Origin: Ruegeria atlantica
Lineage (GTDB): Bacteria > Pseudomonadota > Alphaproteobacteria > Rhodobacterales > Rhodobacteraceae
Assembly: GCF_013033965.1 (NCBI RefSeq)
Contig: NZ_WQFE01000016.1
Coordinates: forward strand, 20,319-84,318
Length of the DNA: 64,000 nucleotides
Direction: 5' to 3'
How positions within the stretch are numbered: the stretch's first letter is position 1; each line of letters begins with the position of its first letter. The notes beneath the pieces are model-generated. The model did no database searches. It saw only the letters and a program-made list of their open reading frames with translations, and had not been told where the DNA came from. The position numbers were made by a program, and so were the translations under genes. Shown piece after piece: positions 28,631-36,893 of the stretch.

Positions 28631-30247
28631 TCAGCCAAGGCGTGTCAGCAAGGCGTTCGTGTCCAACCCGGATACCGATCCGGGGATGCGCCCGCCTTCG
28701 CCTAACAGCCGCGTGGAGATGAACCCATCGGCAACCGCAGACGGCGAGTGGCGTAACAGTTGAGAGGCCGTCAACAACAGGGCCGTGCGTTCAGCAAACC
28801 ACCGGGCCTCCTGTTCAGGTGGCAGGCCTGGCCACCGGTCGCGATGGGCCTTAAGCGCGGCGTCGTACCCACGGTCACTGCCTGTGGCAGCGTTCAATTC
28901 AGCTTGCAGAACCTCAGCAGCCAGCGGGTCACGAGCGAGGGTGCGCAGGATATCGAGGCAGATCACGTTGCCCGACCCCTCCCAAATGCCGTTCAAAGGC
29001 GCTTCGCGGTAGAGCAGGGGCAGGGGGGTATCTTCGACATAACCCATGCCGCCCAGCACTTCCATTGCCTCGACCACTACGGCAGGGCACCGTTTGTTGT
29101 TCAGGAATTTGGCCAGAGCAACGCTGATGCGGGCAAAGGCTTTCTCTTCAAGCGACTGGCCGTCGAAGGCTAGCGCAACGCGCATCCCCAGCGTCACTGC
29201 ACCTTCCCAATCCAAGACGAGATCGGCCAGAACGGCGCGCATCAGCGGTTGGTCGATCAACCGGCGCTGAAAGGCGCTGCGGTGCGTGACCCAATGATGT
29301 GCTTCGCCAAGCGCTGCGCGCATCAGACCCGCCGGGGCAATGGCCGTATCCAACCGGGTGTGATGGACCATCTCAATAATTGTCCGCACACCCGCGCCTT
29401 CATCCCCCAACTGATAGGCCAGCGCGTCGTGATACTCGATTTCGGCAGAGGCGTTGGATCTGTTGCCCAGCTTGTCCTTCAGCCGCATCAGGTGGATTGC
29501 GTTGCGCTCTCCCTCCAGCCAGCGGGGAACGAGAAAACAGGTCAGCCCGTCCGGAGCCTGTGCCAGCGTCAGAAATCCATCGGACATCGGGGCAGAGCAA
29601 AACCACTTGTGCCCGCGCAGACGCCAATGCTCGCCGTCCCTGGTGGCGGCCGTGGTGTTTGCGCGGACGTCCGAGCCACCCTGTTTCTCGGTCATCGCCA
29701 TGCCCAGAGTCGCGCTGGTTTTTTGGTCGATTGGTTTCAGCGACGGATCATAGCAACGCGCCGTGAGTTTTGGCCGCCAAACTGTTGCAATCTGCGGGTT
29801 GGTCGCAAGCGCAGGGATCGCTGCGTAGGTCATGGTCATCGGGCAGCAATGTCCGGGTTCGATCTGGCCGGCCAGGTACACCATCGCGGCATGAGTCACG
29901 TGACCTCCGGGTTGACCGTCCCAGGCCAACGCGGCGTAACCGCCTGTTTGACTGATCTGCATCATTTGATGATAGGCTGGGTGAAACCGAACCTCGTCCA
30001 GACGTCTGCCGCCCGGATCGAAAACTCGAAGCTCGGGCGAATGCCGATTGGCCACACGCCCCAATTCCCTTGTTTCTGCCCGTCCCAGTGTCTTGGCATA
30101 GGTCGCCAGCGGCGTGGCGCGGCCACCCGTAAAGCGTACGGCGTTTTGCAGCACAGGATCTGCGGACCACAAGTCGATGTCCCCGCGCACCGGTGGCTGG
30201 TTCAAAACGTCATGTGTCGGCAGGTTGTCGCGGGCGTCGGATGTCAT
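28631..30247 (-). CDS. AidB-type acyl-CoA dehydrogenase family protein
   Basis: This is a 538-residue flavoprotein of the acyl-CoA dehydrogenase superfamily, longer than ordinary dehydrogenases (~380-400). It has an AidB-like N-terminus (NQPPVRGDIDLWSADPVLQ), the FAD-binding AMTEKQGGSDVRAN and WFCSAPMSDGFLTLAQ, and the late VEAMEVLGGMGYVEDTPLPLLYREAPLNGIWEGSGNV (split, residues ~410-445). AidB is tied to alkylation-damage response in E. coli; no DNA-binding assay can be inferred here. It sits between yidD and ttcA and looks inserted into the rnpA-yidC block. Confidence 0.85.
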   Translation of the reverse strand: MTSDARDNLPTHDVLNQPPVRGDIDLWSADPVLQNAVRFTGGRATPLATYAKTLGRAETRELGRVANRHSPELRVFDPGGRRLDEVRFHPAYHQMMQISQTGGYAALAWDGQPGGHVTHAAMVYLAGQIEPGHCCPMTMTYAAIPALATNPQIATVWRPKLTARCYDPSLKPIDQKTSATLGMAMTEKQGGSDVRANTTAATRDGEHWRLRGHKWFCSAPMSDGFLTLAQAPDGLTCFLVPRWLEGERNAIHLMRLKDKLGNRSNASAEIEYHDALAYQLGDEGAGVRTIIEMVHHTRLDTAIAPAGLMRAALGEAHHWVTHRSAFQRRLIDQPLMRAVLADLVLDWEGAVTLGMRVALAFDGQSLEEKAFARISVALAKFLNNKRCPAVVVEAMEVLGGMGYVEDTPLPLLYREAPLNGIWEGSGNVICLDILRTLARDPLAAEVLQAELNAATGSDRGYDAALKAHRDRWPGLPPEQEARWFAERTALLLTASQLLRHSPSAVADGFISTRLLGEGGRIPGSVSGLDTNALLTRLG

Positions 30248-30323
30248 CTGGACCTCGGGTTGAACGCATCCAAGTGTTCAGCGGAGCTCTGGATCGGTCA
30301 AGCGTGACGAGGGGTCACAAAGA

Positions 30324-30563
30324 TCAGCCGATGTCGTCCTTGCGATCCGGTACGGGATCATACCCATCGCCACCCCAGGGGTGACACCGGCCAATCCGCC
30401 GCGCTGCCAGCCAGCTTCCTTTGATGGCGCCGTGCTTTTCCAATGCTTCCAGCGCATAGGCTGAGCAGGTTGGCTGATACCGACAATTGAAGCCAACCCA
30501 CGGGCTGAACACCAGCCGATAAGCCCGGACGGGCAGAGCGACGATATGAGAGAAGAGGGTCAT
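30324..30563 (-). CDS. yidD: Membrane protein insertion efficiency factor YidD
   Basis: This 79-residue YidD carries the family core [36 protein letters not shown] (split, residues ~18-53) and [18 protein letters not shown], including three conserved Cys. YidD assists YidC-dependent insertion at the inner membrane. Its start overlaps the rnpA stop by 4 bases, giving the classic rpmH-rnpA-yidD order. Confidence 0.96.
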   Translation of the reverse strand: MTLFSHIVALPVRAYRLVFSPWVGFNCRYQPTCSAYALEALEKHGAIKGSWLAARRIGRCHPWGGDGYDPVPDRKDDIG

Positions 30564-30964
30564 TTCCGCGCGCTGTGCACTTTGCGCAGCGCATAGCTGA
30601 GGTCGTCCAAAAGCGCCTCATACGGTCGCGTGGCGGTCGTTTCCGCCCGGCCGATCAGGACGTAATCCCACCCGTCTTGCCCGTTGATGGGCAAAACAGC
30701 CCGCGCGGCCTCGCGCAGTCGGCGCTTGGCGCGATTGCGGGCGACGGCGTTGCCAACCTTTTTGGAGCAGGTAAAGCCAACCCGAATTCCTGTCGCCTCA
30801 TCGGGGGCGCGTTTGCGGGCCTGCACCATCATCGAGGATGTGCCCTGTCTGCGGGCACGCGCGGCTTTCAGGAAATCAGATCGTTTCCTGAGAACGGTCA
30901 GAGTTTCAGGCGCGCAAACGGACGCCGCCGGGGGCATATCCCCGGGCTGGTTCTTACCATCCAC
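30560..30964 (-). CDS. rnpA: Ribonuclease P protein component
   Basis: RnpA (134 residues) is the basic protein subunit of RNase P, which matures tRNA 5' ends. The signature RNxxKRRLRE motif appears as [15 protein letters not shown], and [12 protein letters not shown] marks the N-terminal region. It carries a ~20-residue N-terminal extension ([16 protein letters not shown]) before the conserved domain; a later start is possible. It is translationally coupled to yidD. Confidence 0.94.
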   Translation of the reverse strand: MDGKNQPGDMPPAASVCAPETLTVLRKRSDFLKAARARRQGTSSMMVQARKRAPDEATGIRVGFTCSKKVGNAVARNRAKRRLREAARAVLPINGQDGWDYVLIGRAETTATRPYEALLDDLSYALRKVHSARK

Positions 30965-31011
30965 GAGGGGCCTCCGGCGGCGTCATGTTCATAACCTGAT
31001 CGGTGAGCGGT

Positions 31012-31146
31012 TTACGCGCTCAGCGATTTGCGGCCTTTTGCACGGCGCGCGTTCAGGATCTTGCGACCGGCTTTGGTGGCCATGCGCGAGCGGAAACCGT
31101 GGCGGCGTTTGCGAACCAGGTTCGAAGGCTGATAGGTGCGTTTCAT
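31012..31146 (-). CDS. rpmH: 50S ribosomal protein L34
   Basis: bL34 has 44 residues and is easily missed by size filters. It starts [20 protein letters not shown] and ends [18 protein letters not shown], the complete family consensus. ATG lies at 31146-31144 on the minus strand and TAA at 31014-31012. It leads the rpmH-rnpA-yidD cluster, 47 bases before rnpA. Confidence 0.97.
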   Translation of the reverse strand: MKRTYQPSNLVRKRRHGFRSRMATKAGRKILNARRAKGRKSLSA

Positions 31147-31241
31147 CGCTCCGTCTCCATTAAATGCGGTCGGGTGCGGCGCGGATTCGCCTGCCCGTGG
31201 TGTTCGAAGCCCGTCCTCTACTGGGTAGCGGGGGGTAAGTC

Positions 31242-31261
31242 AAACCCCTAGGTGGGGGTTT
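31242..31261. promoter_or_regulatory. Inverted repeat in the rpmH/TVP38 divergent intergenic region
   Basis: AAACCCC and GGGGTTT form a 7-bp inverted repeat with a short loop, about 95 bases upstream of rpmH and 155 bases upstream of the TVP38 gene. It could be an rpmH leader element or an operator between the divergent genes. No known factor site is recognised in the surrounding ~270 bases. Confidence 0.35.
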
Positions 31262-31415
31262 TCGCGCCTTTTGCAACAATTCTGTAATCGGGGCAGGCAA
31301 AAGGTTTCAAAACAGCTGGTTTGTCGCCTCAAACCCTCACATTCGCTACCAAAAACATCAAGGCAGCGTGAGGTCCCTGTTGCCAGCGGCGCAAGCAGCG
31401 CATGTTGGGGACAGA

Positions 31416-32174
31416 ATGAAACGTAACAAACCGGACAGCCTTATGAGCGATACGACTCAGGCGCCGCGCAATGGGCTTGCGCGGCATATTCCTTTGCTGG
31501 TGATTCTCGCCGTTGCGGTGGCGGGGTTCTTCACGCTGGGCGACTATCTGACCTTTGAAACCCTGCGGGACAATCGCGAGGCGCTTTTGGCGTGGCGTGA
31601 TGCGAATTACTGGGCAATGGCCGCAGCATTTGTGGGCATCTACATCGTCATCGTCGCGTTTTCGCTGCCAGGTGCCGCAGTGGCGTCGATGACGGGCGGG
31701 TTTCTCTTTGGCCTGTTCGCCGGCACCGTGTTCAACGTGTTTGCCGCGACCATCGGGGCGTCCGCGATCTTTCTGGCCGCACGTTGGGGCTTGGGCGAAT
31801 CCCTGACCAAACGGCTTGAGTCTTCAGAGGGGACAATCAAAAAACTCAAGGATGGACTGCGCGAGAATGAGATTTCGGTGCTGTTCCTGTTGCGCCTGGT
31901 CCCCGTTGTCCCGTTCTTTGTGGCCAATCTGGTGCCGGCTCTGGTCGGTGTGAAGTTTCGCAATTTCCTGATCACGACGGCGCTGGGCATTATTCCGGGT
32001 GGGATTGTCTACACCTGGATCGGCGTTGGGCTGGGTGGGGTGTTCGACCGGGGCGAAACGCCGGATGTTTCGCTTTTGTGGGAACCCTTTATCATTGGCC
32101 CGATTATCGGATTGTGTGTTCTGGCCGCGTTGCCAATTGTCATCAAATCCCTGCGTGGCCGAAAGGACGCCTGA
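31416..32174 (+). CDS. TVP38/TMEM64 (DedA/VTT-like) membrane protein
   Basis: This 252-residue inner-membrane protein has about five spans. The VTT-type core FSLPGAAVASMTGGFLFGLFAG and the later VPVVPFFVANLVPALVGV-type segment with GIIPGGIVYTWIG fit TVP38/TMEM64 proteins, which are implicated in lipid or quinone-linked membrane processes. ATG 31416 follows GGGGAC; 31443 is an alternative. It is 3 bases from the flavoprotein reductase gene, a pairing (sometimes a fusion) seen in other bacteria. Confidence 0.85.
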   Translation: MKRNKPDSLMSDTTQAPRNGLARHIPLLVILAVAVAGFFTLGDYLTFETLRDNREALLAWRDANYWAMAAAFVGIYIVIVAFSLPGAAVASMTGGFLFGLFAGTVFNVFAATIGASAIFLAARWGLGESLTKRLESSEGTIKKLKDGLRENEISVLFLLRLVPVVPFFVANLVPALVGVKFRNFLITTALGIIPGGIVYTWIGVGLGGVFDRGETPDVSLLWEPFIIGPIIGLCVLAALPIVIKSLRGRKDA

Positions 32175-32177
32175 TCT

Positions 32178-33596
32178 ATGCAAGAGTTGAAAACCGATAT
32201 CCTGGTGATTGGCGCCGGGTCAGGCGGTCTGTCGGTGGCCGCAGGCGCAAGCCAAATGGGGGCCGATGTCGTCCTGCTGGAAGGACACAAGATGGGGGGC
32301 GATTGCCTGAATTTCGGCTGTGTTCCATCCAAGGCCCTGATTGCCAGCAGCAAGGCGGCTTACGGTCAGGCGCACTCTGCTGCGCTGGGCGTGGCAGACG
32401 TTGTGCCTCAGGTCGACTACGCTGCCGCCAAGGACCACGTCCACGATGTTATCGCTCAGATCGAGCCGATGGATAACCAGGAACGGTTCGAGGGCTTTGG
32501 CGTCAAGGTGATCCGGGAATACGGCAGCTTCATCTCTCCGACCCAGGTGCAGGCGGGCGACAACCTGATCACCGCACGTCGTGTGGTGATCGCGACCGGG
32601 TCATCGCCATTGGTCCCACCGATCCCGGGTCTGGATCAGGTGCCGTTTTATACAAATGAGACGATCTTTGATCTGCGCGACAAGCCGGAGCATCTGCTGA
32701 TCATCGGCGGTGGCCCAATCGGGATGGAGATGGCACAGGCGCATGTACGGCTGGGCTGCAAAGTCACCGTGATTGAAGGATTGCAGGCGCTGGGCAAGGA
32801 CGACCCCGAGGCCGCGGCCATTGTTCTGGACAGCCTCCGGGCGGAAGGTGTGGCGATCCATGAACAGGCGATGGTGGCTCAGATTCGCGGCAACGAAGGC
32901 GCGGTCGAGGTTGTGACCGAAAACGGCGAGATTTTTGCCGGGTCACACCTGCTGATCGCGGCAGGGCGCAAATCCAATGTGGATCGTCTGAACCTGAAGA
33001 TCGCAGGGATTGAACAGACCCGGACAGGGATCAAGGTGGACGATTCGCTGAGAACGACCAATCGCAAGGTTTATGCCATTGGCGACGTTGCAGGTGGCCT
33101 GCAATTCACCCATGTCGCCGGGTATCAGGCGGGCATCATTATCCGGTCTGCTTTGTTTGGCCTGCCGTCGAAAGCAAAAACGGCTCATGTACCCTGGGCG
33201 ACCTACACTGACCCGGAATTGGCGCAGGTGGGTCAGACCGAGGCACAGGCTCGGGAGCAATATGGTGACAAGGTCGAGATTGCGCGCTTTGATTATCACC
33301 ACAACGACCGCGCGATTTCTGAGCGGAAGACGAAAGGGTTCATCAAGGTTATGGTTGTGAAAGGCCGTCCGGTGGGCGCTACAATCGTGGGGCATCAGGC
33401 CGGTGAACTGATCAACTTGTGGTCCCTTGCGTTGGCCAATAATCTGAAGATGGGCCAGATCGCGGCGATGGTTTCACCATACCCGACGATCGGAGAGCTT
33501 AACAAACGAGTGGCGGGCGCCTATTTCTCGCCAAGGCTGTTTGAGAATCAGACGGTTAAACGAGTGGTCAGGTTCGTCCAGCGCTGGATCCCCTGA
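32178..33596 (+). CDS. Pyridine nucleotide-disulfide oxidoreductase (MerA/Lpd-like)
   Basis: This is a 472-residue flavoprotein. The N-terminal FAD-binding GAGSGGLSVAAGA is followed by the redox-active disulfide in GGDCLNFGCVPSKAL, the NAD(P)H-binding IIGGGPIGMEMAQA, a second FAD contact YAIGDVAG, and a C-terminal dimerisation domain ending AGAYFSPRLF. It lacks the C-terminal Cys pair and N-terminal HMA domain of true mercuric reductase, and no mer or pyruvate-dehydrogenase genes are near. The electron acceptor is therefore open. Confidence 0.85.
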   Translation: MQELKTDILVIGAGSGGLSVAAGASQMGADVVLLEGHKMGGDCLNFGCVPSKALIASSKAAYGQAHSAALGVADVVPQVDYAAAKDHVHDVIAQIEPMDNQERFEGFGVKVIREYGSFISPTQVQAGDNLITARRVVIATGSSPLVPPIPGLDQVPFYTNETIFDLRDKPEHLLIIGGGPIGMEMAQAHVRLGCKVTVIEGLQALGKDDPEAAAIVLDSLRAEGVAIHEQAMVAQIRGNEGAVEVVTENGEIFAGSHLLIAAGRKSNVDRLNLKIAGIEQTRTGIKVDDSLRTTNRKVYAIGDVAGGLQFTHVAGYQAGIIIRSALFGLPSKAKTAHVPWATYTDPELAQVGQTEAQAREQYGDKVEIARFDYHHNDRAISERKTKGFIKVMVVKGRPVGATIVGHQAGELINLWSLALANNLKMGQIAAMVSPYPTIGELNKRVAGAYFSPRLFENQTVKRVVRFVQRWIP

Positions 33597-33614
33597 CAGA
33601 AAAAGGAGCATCAT

Positions 33615-34997
33615 TTGAACTCGCTGTCGGGCCGTTTTCTGATCCTGACTACGGTCTTCGTGATGTTGGCCGAAATCCTGATCTTTGTCCCGTCCATTGC
33701 GCGGTTCCGCGAGGATTTCCTGCTGAATCGGCTTGAGCGCGCTCAGATCGCCTCGCTTGCTTTGCTGGCAGATGACATGCTGGCCGAAGAGCTTGAAGCA
33801 GAGCTGCTGGCAAATGCCGGTGTCTACAACGTCGTGCTGCGGCGTGATGAAGTGCGGCAACTTATGTTGTCCTCGCCCATACCAGAGCAGATTACCATGA
33901 CATATGACCTGCGCGACGCCGGACCCTGGATTTTGATCCGGGATGCAATGGCGCGCCTGTTCACTCCGGAAAACGAGGTTATCCGCGTCATTGGTGAGCC
34001 CGTCAAAGGCGCGGGTCTGTTGATCGAGGTCACGATAGACAGCATGCCTTTGCGTATGGCGATGACCGACTATGGCCTTCGCATTTTGGGTCTGTCCTTT
34101 GTGATTTCCATCATTACGGCTTTCTTCCTGTTTCTCGCTGTACGCGTCGTTCTGGTGAAGCCGATCAAGGGTGTTGTCGGTTACATGCAACGTTATGCTG
34201 GCGCACCAGAGGATGCGCGCGGGATCATTTCACCCAATTCCAAAGTGACCGAGCTGCGCGAGGCCGAAGAGGCGTTGCAGAAGTTGCAGACGGAACTGAC
34301 GCAAGCCCTGAAACAACGAGAGCGTCTGGCCCAGCTGGGTGGGGCCGTAGCAAAAGTTAGTCATGACCTGAGAAATATTCTGACGTCGGCACAGCTTTTT
34401 ACCGACCGGATCGAAACCAGCGACGATCCGTTGGTGCGGCGAATGGCACCTAAGCTGGTGAACTCTATCACGCGTGCAGTGTCGTTGTGCGAAAGCACGC
34501 TGGCCTTCGGACGCGCGGAAGAGCCTGCGCCGACGTTGACCATGGTGCCTCTGCATGACGTCGCTGAAGATGTCGTCGCCAGCGAACAACTGGCCGTTGC
34601 AGAAGCGTGCGTCGAGATCGTGAACGAGGTGCCCAAGGATCTTGTGGCCCGTGCGGACCCGGAACAGATCTTCCGCGTCATGATGAACCTCGTGCGCAAT
34701 GCACGTCAGGCCTTGGTCGCGTCCGGGACGCCGGGAAAAATCACAATCGCCGGCTGCGTTCATGATGATGATTGGTGTGTCGAGATCAGGGATAACGGCC
34801 CCGGATTGCCGCCCAAAGCTCGCGAAAACCTGTTTACTCCGTTTCAAGGTGGGGTGCGCAAAGGGGGTTCTGGCCTGGGGCTTGCCATCTCGCAAGAGTT
34901 GGTGCGTGGGCACGGCGGAGACTTGATACTGGCGGAAACCGGGCCCGAGGGAACGACCTTTGAAATAAGACTTCCGCGGGGTGATGGGACTTTTTAA
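33615..34997 (+). CDS. Orphan sensor histidine kinase
   Basis: This is a 460-residue membrane kinase. TM1 is at residues ~7-27, a periplasmic sensor lies at ~28-152, TM2 at ~155-178, a HAMP-like stretch follows, and a coiled coil runs from 213 to 235. The phosphoacceptor is H250 in KVSHDLRN. The N box MMNLVRNARQAL, G1 DNGPGLP and G2 GGSGLGLAIS are intact. Translation probably begins at TTG 33615, after AAGGAG. No response regulator is adjacent, so the partner and signal are unknown. It ends 65 bases before tRNA-Arg. Confidence 0.9.
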   Translation: MNSLSGRFLILTTVFVMLAEILIFVPSIARFREDFLLNRLERAQIASLALLADDMLAEELEAELLANAGVYNVVLRRDEVRQLMLSSPIPEQITMTYDLRDAGPWILIRDAMARLFTPENEVIRVIGEPVKGAGLLIEVTIDSMPLRMAMTDYGLRILGLSFVISIITAFFLFLAVRVVLVKPIKGVVGYMQRYAGAPEDARGIISPNSKVTELREAEEALQKLQTELTQALKQRERLAQLGGAVAKVSHDLRNILTSAQLFTDRIETSDDPLVRRMAPKLVNSITRAVSLCESTLAFGRAEEPAPTLTMVPLHDVAEDVVASEQLAVAEACVEIVNEVPKDLVARADPEQIFRVMMNLVRNARQALVASGTPGKITIAGCVHDDDWCVEIRDNGPGLPPKARENLFTPFQGGVRKGGSGLGLAISQELVRGHGGDLILAETGPEGTTFEIRLPRGDGTF

Positions 34998-35062
34998 TTT
35001 TTTTTTTGAAGAATCGACTTGCGCGTCCTGAACGCCGGGTCTAAATAGCGCCTCACCAACGC

Positions 35063-35139
35063 GGACCGATAGCTCAGCTGGATAGAGTACTTGACTACGA
35101 ATCAAGGGGTCGGGGGTTCGAATCCTCCTCGGTCCGCCA
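35063..35139 (+). tRNA. tRNA-Arg (anticodon ACG)
   Basis: This 77-base cloverleaf folds by eye. The acceptor GGACCGA pairs with TCGGTCC. The D arm contains AGCTCAGCTGGATAGAG, the anticodon stem CTTGA/TCAAG encloses CTACGAA with anticodon ACG, and the T arm GGGGG/CCTCC encloses TTCGAAT. The discriminator G and the CCA end are encoded. ACG (read as ICG) decodes CGU/CGC/CGA. Accessory DNA begins immediately after the 3' end, so this is a likely island integration point, although no second copy of the tRNA 3' end was seen downstream. Confidence 0.96.
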
Positions 35140-35147
35140 CTTTCCTT

Positions 35148-35580
35148 TTTGTCAGGCGACACATAGTTCTGCCACCAGCGACAGAACCTTTCCATTTTCG
35201 CCTCACATCCTTCATCCAGCACCTAGACCGGTTTCAATGATCCTGACTTCTCCATTGGGAAAATCAGGGCTGATTTGCAGATCAGTCGCCGAAGGCGCCT
35301 GTTCCTGCTGATCTGCCATGTGGCGAACGCGGATGGGGGCGAGGCAATGCTATTCGACAATAGTGGTGCGGCCCGCAGGTGTAGCCGAGGACACGGTGTT
35401 GTCTAATAGGGTTGCCCGAGGGGGAAGGCGGCGCCTTACCCCTGATGGCCAGGGGCGTTTGGCTTGTCCAAATCCCGCTGCCCTAAAACAGGTGCAACGG
35501 AGCAGGCTGCGCCTTTACTGTTTGCGCAAGAACGCGTTGTTATTCTAATGAAACGGGCGGTAAGCGGACCTTCGCTGCGG
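35148..35580 (+). repeat. ~430-bp dispersed repeat, copy A
   Basis: Copy A starts 9 bases after tRNA-Arg with TTTGTCAGGCGACACATAGT and ends at TTCGCTGCGG. It matches copy B (51619-52050) at roughly 90% or better by eye, with few indels. Internal inverted repeats are GCAGATCAG...CTGATCTGC (around 35277-35316), GGGGAAGGC...GCCTTACCCC (around 35421-35444) and CCCCTGATGGCCAGGGG just after. Short open frames cross it but differ between copies, so it looks non-coding or a decayed element. The remaining bases to 35854 hold no gene I can support. Confidence 0.85.
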
Positions 35581-35854
35581 ACGCTAACAACGCCTTGCAC
35601 CAGTTTAGAAGCGGACTTTCAGGTTGCCAATTGTTCGACTAATTGAAAGTGAGGGGCCTACCAGTTGAAATCGTCGAGCCAACGTGCAGGAAACCGACCT
35701 TCGCTTCGGCACCCCTTTTCGGTGCAGCATGATAGCTGACGTTTAACAAATCCTTCCACCATTCATGCACCTATTTTGAGTCTGGTTAGCCATCGTGTAT
35801 TACGCTACCGTCGGTTGTGCGAGGACGTCGTCACCATTTCTGAGAAGTGATATT

Positions 35855-36883
35855 TTGAATATTGAAGAATTCGTTCCAAAAGCAGGAACAAGTATAGACA
35901 ACTTGGGTTTTCTATTAGGCGCAGGGACGTCATTTGAGTCAGGTTATCCACTAGTTTCTGGATTGACGAAAGATGTTGTAAGAGCACTGTCAACAGACGA
36001 CAGGTCCGCATTGGACGACGCTCTTGCGGCCAAAGGGCTCGCATACGATGACGGCAAAGGATTGCCAAACATCGAAGAAATCTCAGACATAGTAATCGAG
36101 CATCACACAAACAGTCAGCTTCCGAAGTTCCAGTCTCTAAGAGAAAAGATCCGCGAACTGGTTCGAGATGCGATACTGGGAGTTACTCATCCAGATATAT
36201 CCAATCAAGTTGCCTTATTGGAGAGGCTCAAAAGACGGGCTTTTGACCGACCTACCAATGTTTGGTTTCTCACGACAAACTATGATCTGTTGCTTGAAGA
36301 GGCTTGCGCCGAAGTTGGCTTGAAACTGATAAATGGGTTTTGTGGCGCGACAAAGAGGTTCTTTTCAGAACAGGAGTTTTCGATCGTATCTGGGACAACC
36401 TCTGGATCCAGGTTCACCCCCGAGAGCGGTTTGACCATAAGACTAGTCAAGCTTCATGGATCGGTGTCTTGGTATCGCAAAGGTGATCGCGTTTTTGAGG
36501 CGGCTCCGAGCGCAATTGTAGAGCAAGATGCAAGATGTATGGTGCTCCCGCGGCGAAGCAAGGTAATTGAAACTCTGTCAGGACCATACGACGGCCTCTT
36601 TCGTATTTCTAACTCAGTTTTAGGGAGACGCTGCAAACACTTGATAGCTTCCGGCTTCAGCTTCGGGGACAGCCACATTAACGACAGCTTGGTGAAGCCT
36701 CACATTTCGTCCGGTGGCATCTCGCTCTGCAATTTCTGTGAAGTCGAGCCTGAAGACCTGAGTGACCTACGTGCACGCCCCAATGTTCTTCATGTTTGCC
36801 GAGACAAAAAGGTGATTGGCGGGCGTGAGACTGAAGAGGAAAGCGAAGCCTGGATGTTCAGCAAGTTTGTCGAGCTATTTTAG
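35855..36883 (+). CDS. SIR2-like NADase of a SIR2-HerA defence pair
   Basis: This is a ~342-residue SIR2-family protein. The Rossmann NAD site is FLLGAGTSFESGYP near residues 19-32, followed by FLTTNYDLLLEEA, KLHGSVSWYR and ASGFSFGDSHIN. These four blocks define the STAND/SIR2-like defence NADases that deplete NAD+ after phage sensing. TTG 35855 is preceded by GAGAAG at good spacing; GTG 35795 would add 20 residues. The HerA gene follows after 10 bases, so the pair matches the published SIR2-HerA (Nezha-type) anti-phage system. Activity is inferred from family, not shown here. Confidence 0.85.
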   Translation: MNIEEFVPKAGTSIDNLGFLLGAGTSFESGYPLVSGLTKDVVRALSTDDRSALDDALAAKGLAYDDGKGLPNIEEISDIVIEHHTNSQLPKFQSLREKIRELVRDAILGVTHPDISNQVALLERLKRRAFDRPTNVWFLTTNYDLLLEEACAEVGLKLINGFCGATKRFFSEQEFSIVSGTTSGSRFTPESGLTIRLVKLHGSVSWYRKGDRVFEAAPSAIVEQDARCMVLPRRSKVIETLSGPYDGLFRISNSVLGRRCKHLIASGFSFGDSHINDSLVKPHISSGGISLCNFCEVEPEDLSDLRARPNVLHVCRDKKVIGGRETEEESEAWMFSKFVELF

Positions 36884-36893
36884 GAGATACGCG

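Noticed and set aside
32178..33596. True mercuric reductase
   Set aside because: No N-terminal HMA domain, no C-terminal Cys pair and no mer genes nearby; called only as a disulfide oxidoreductase family member.
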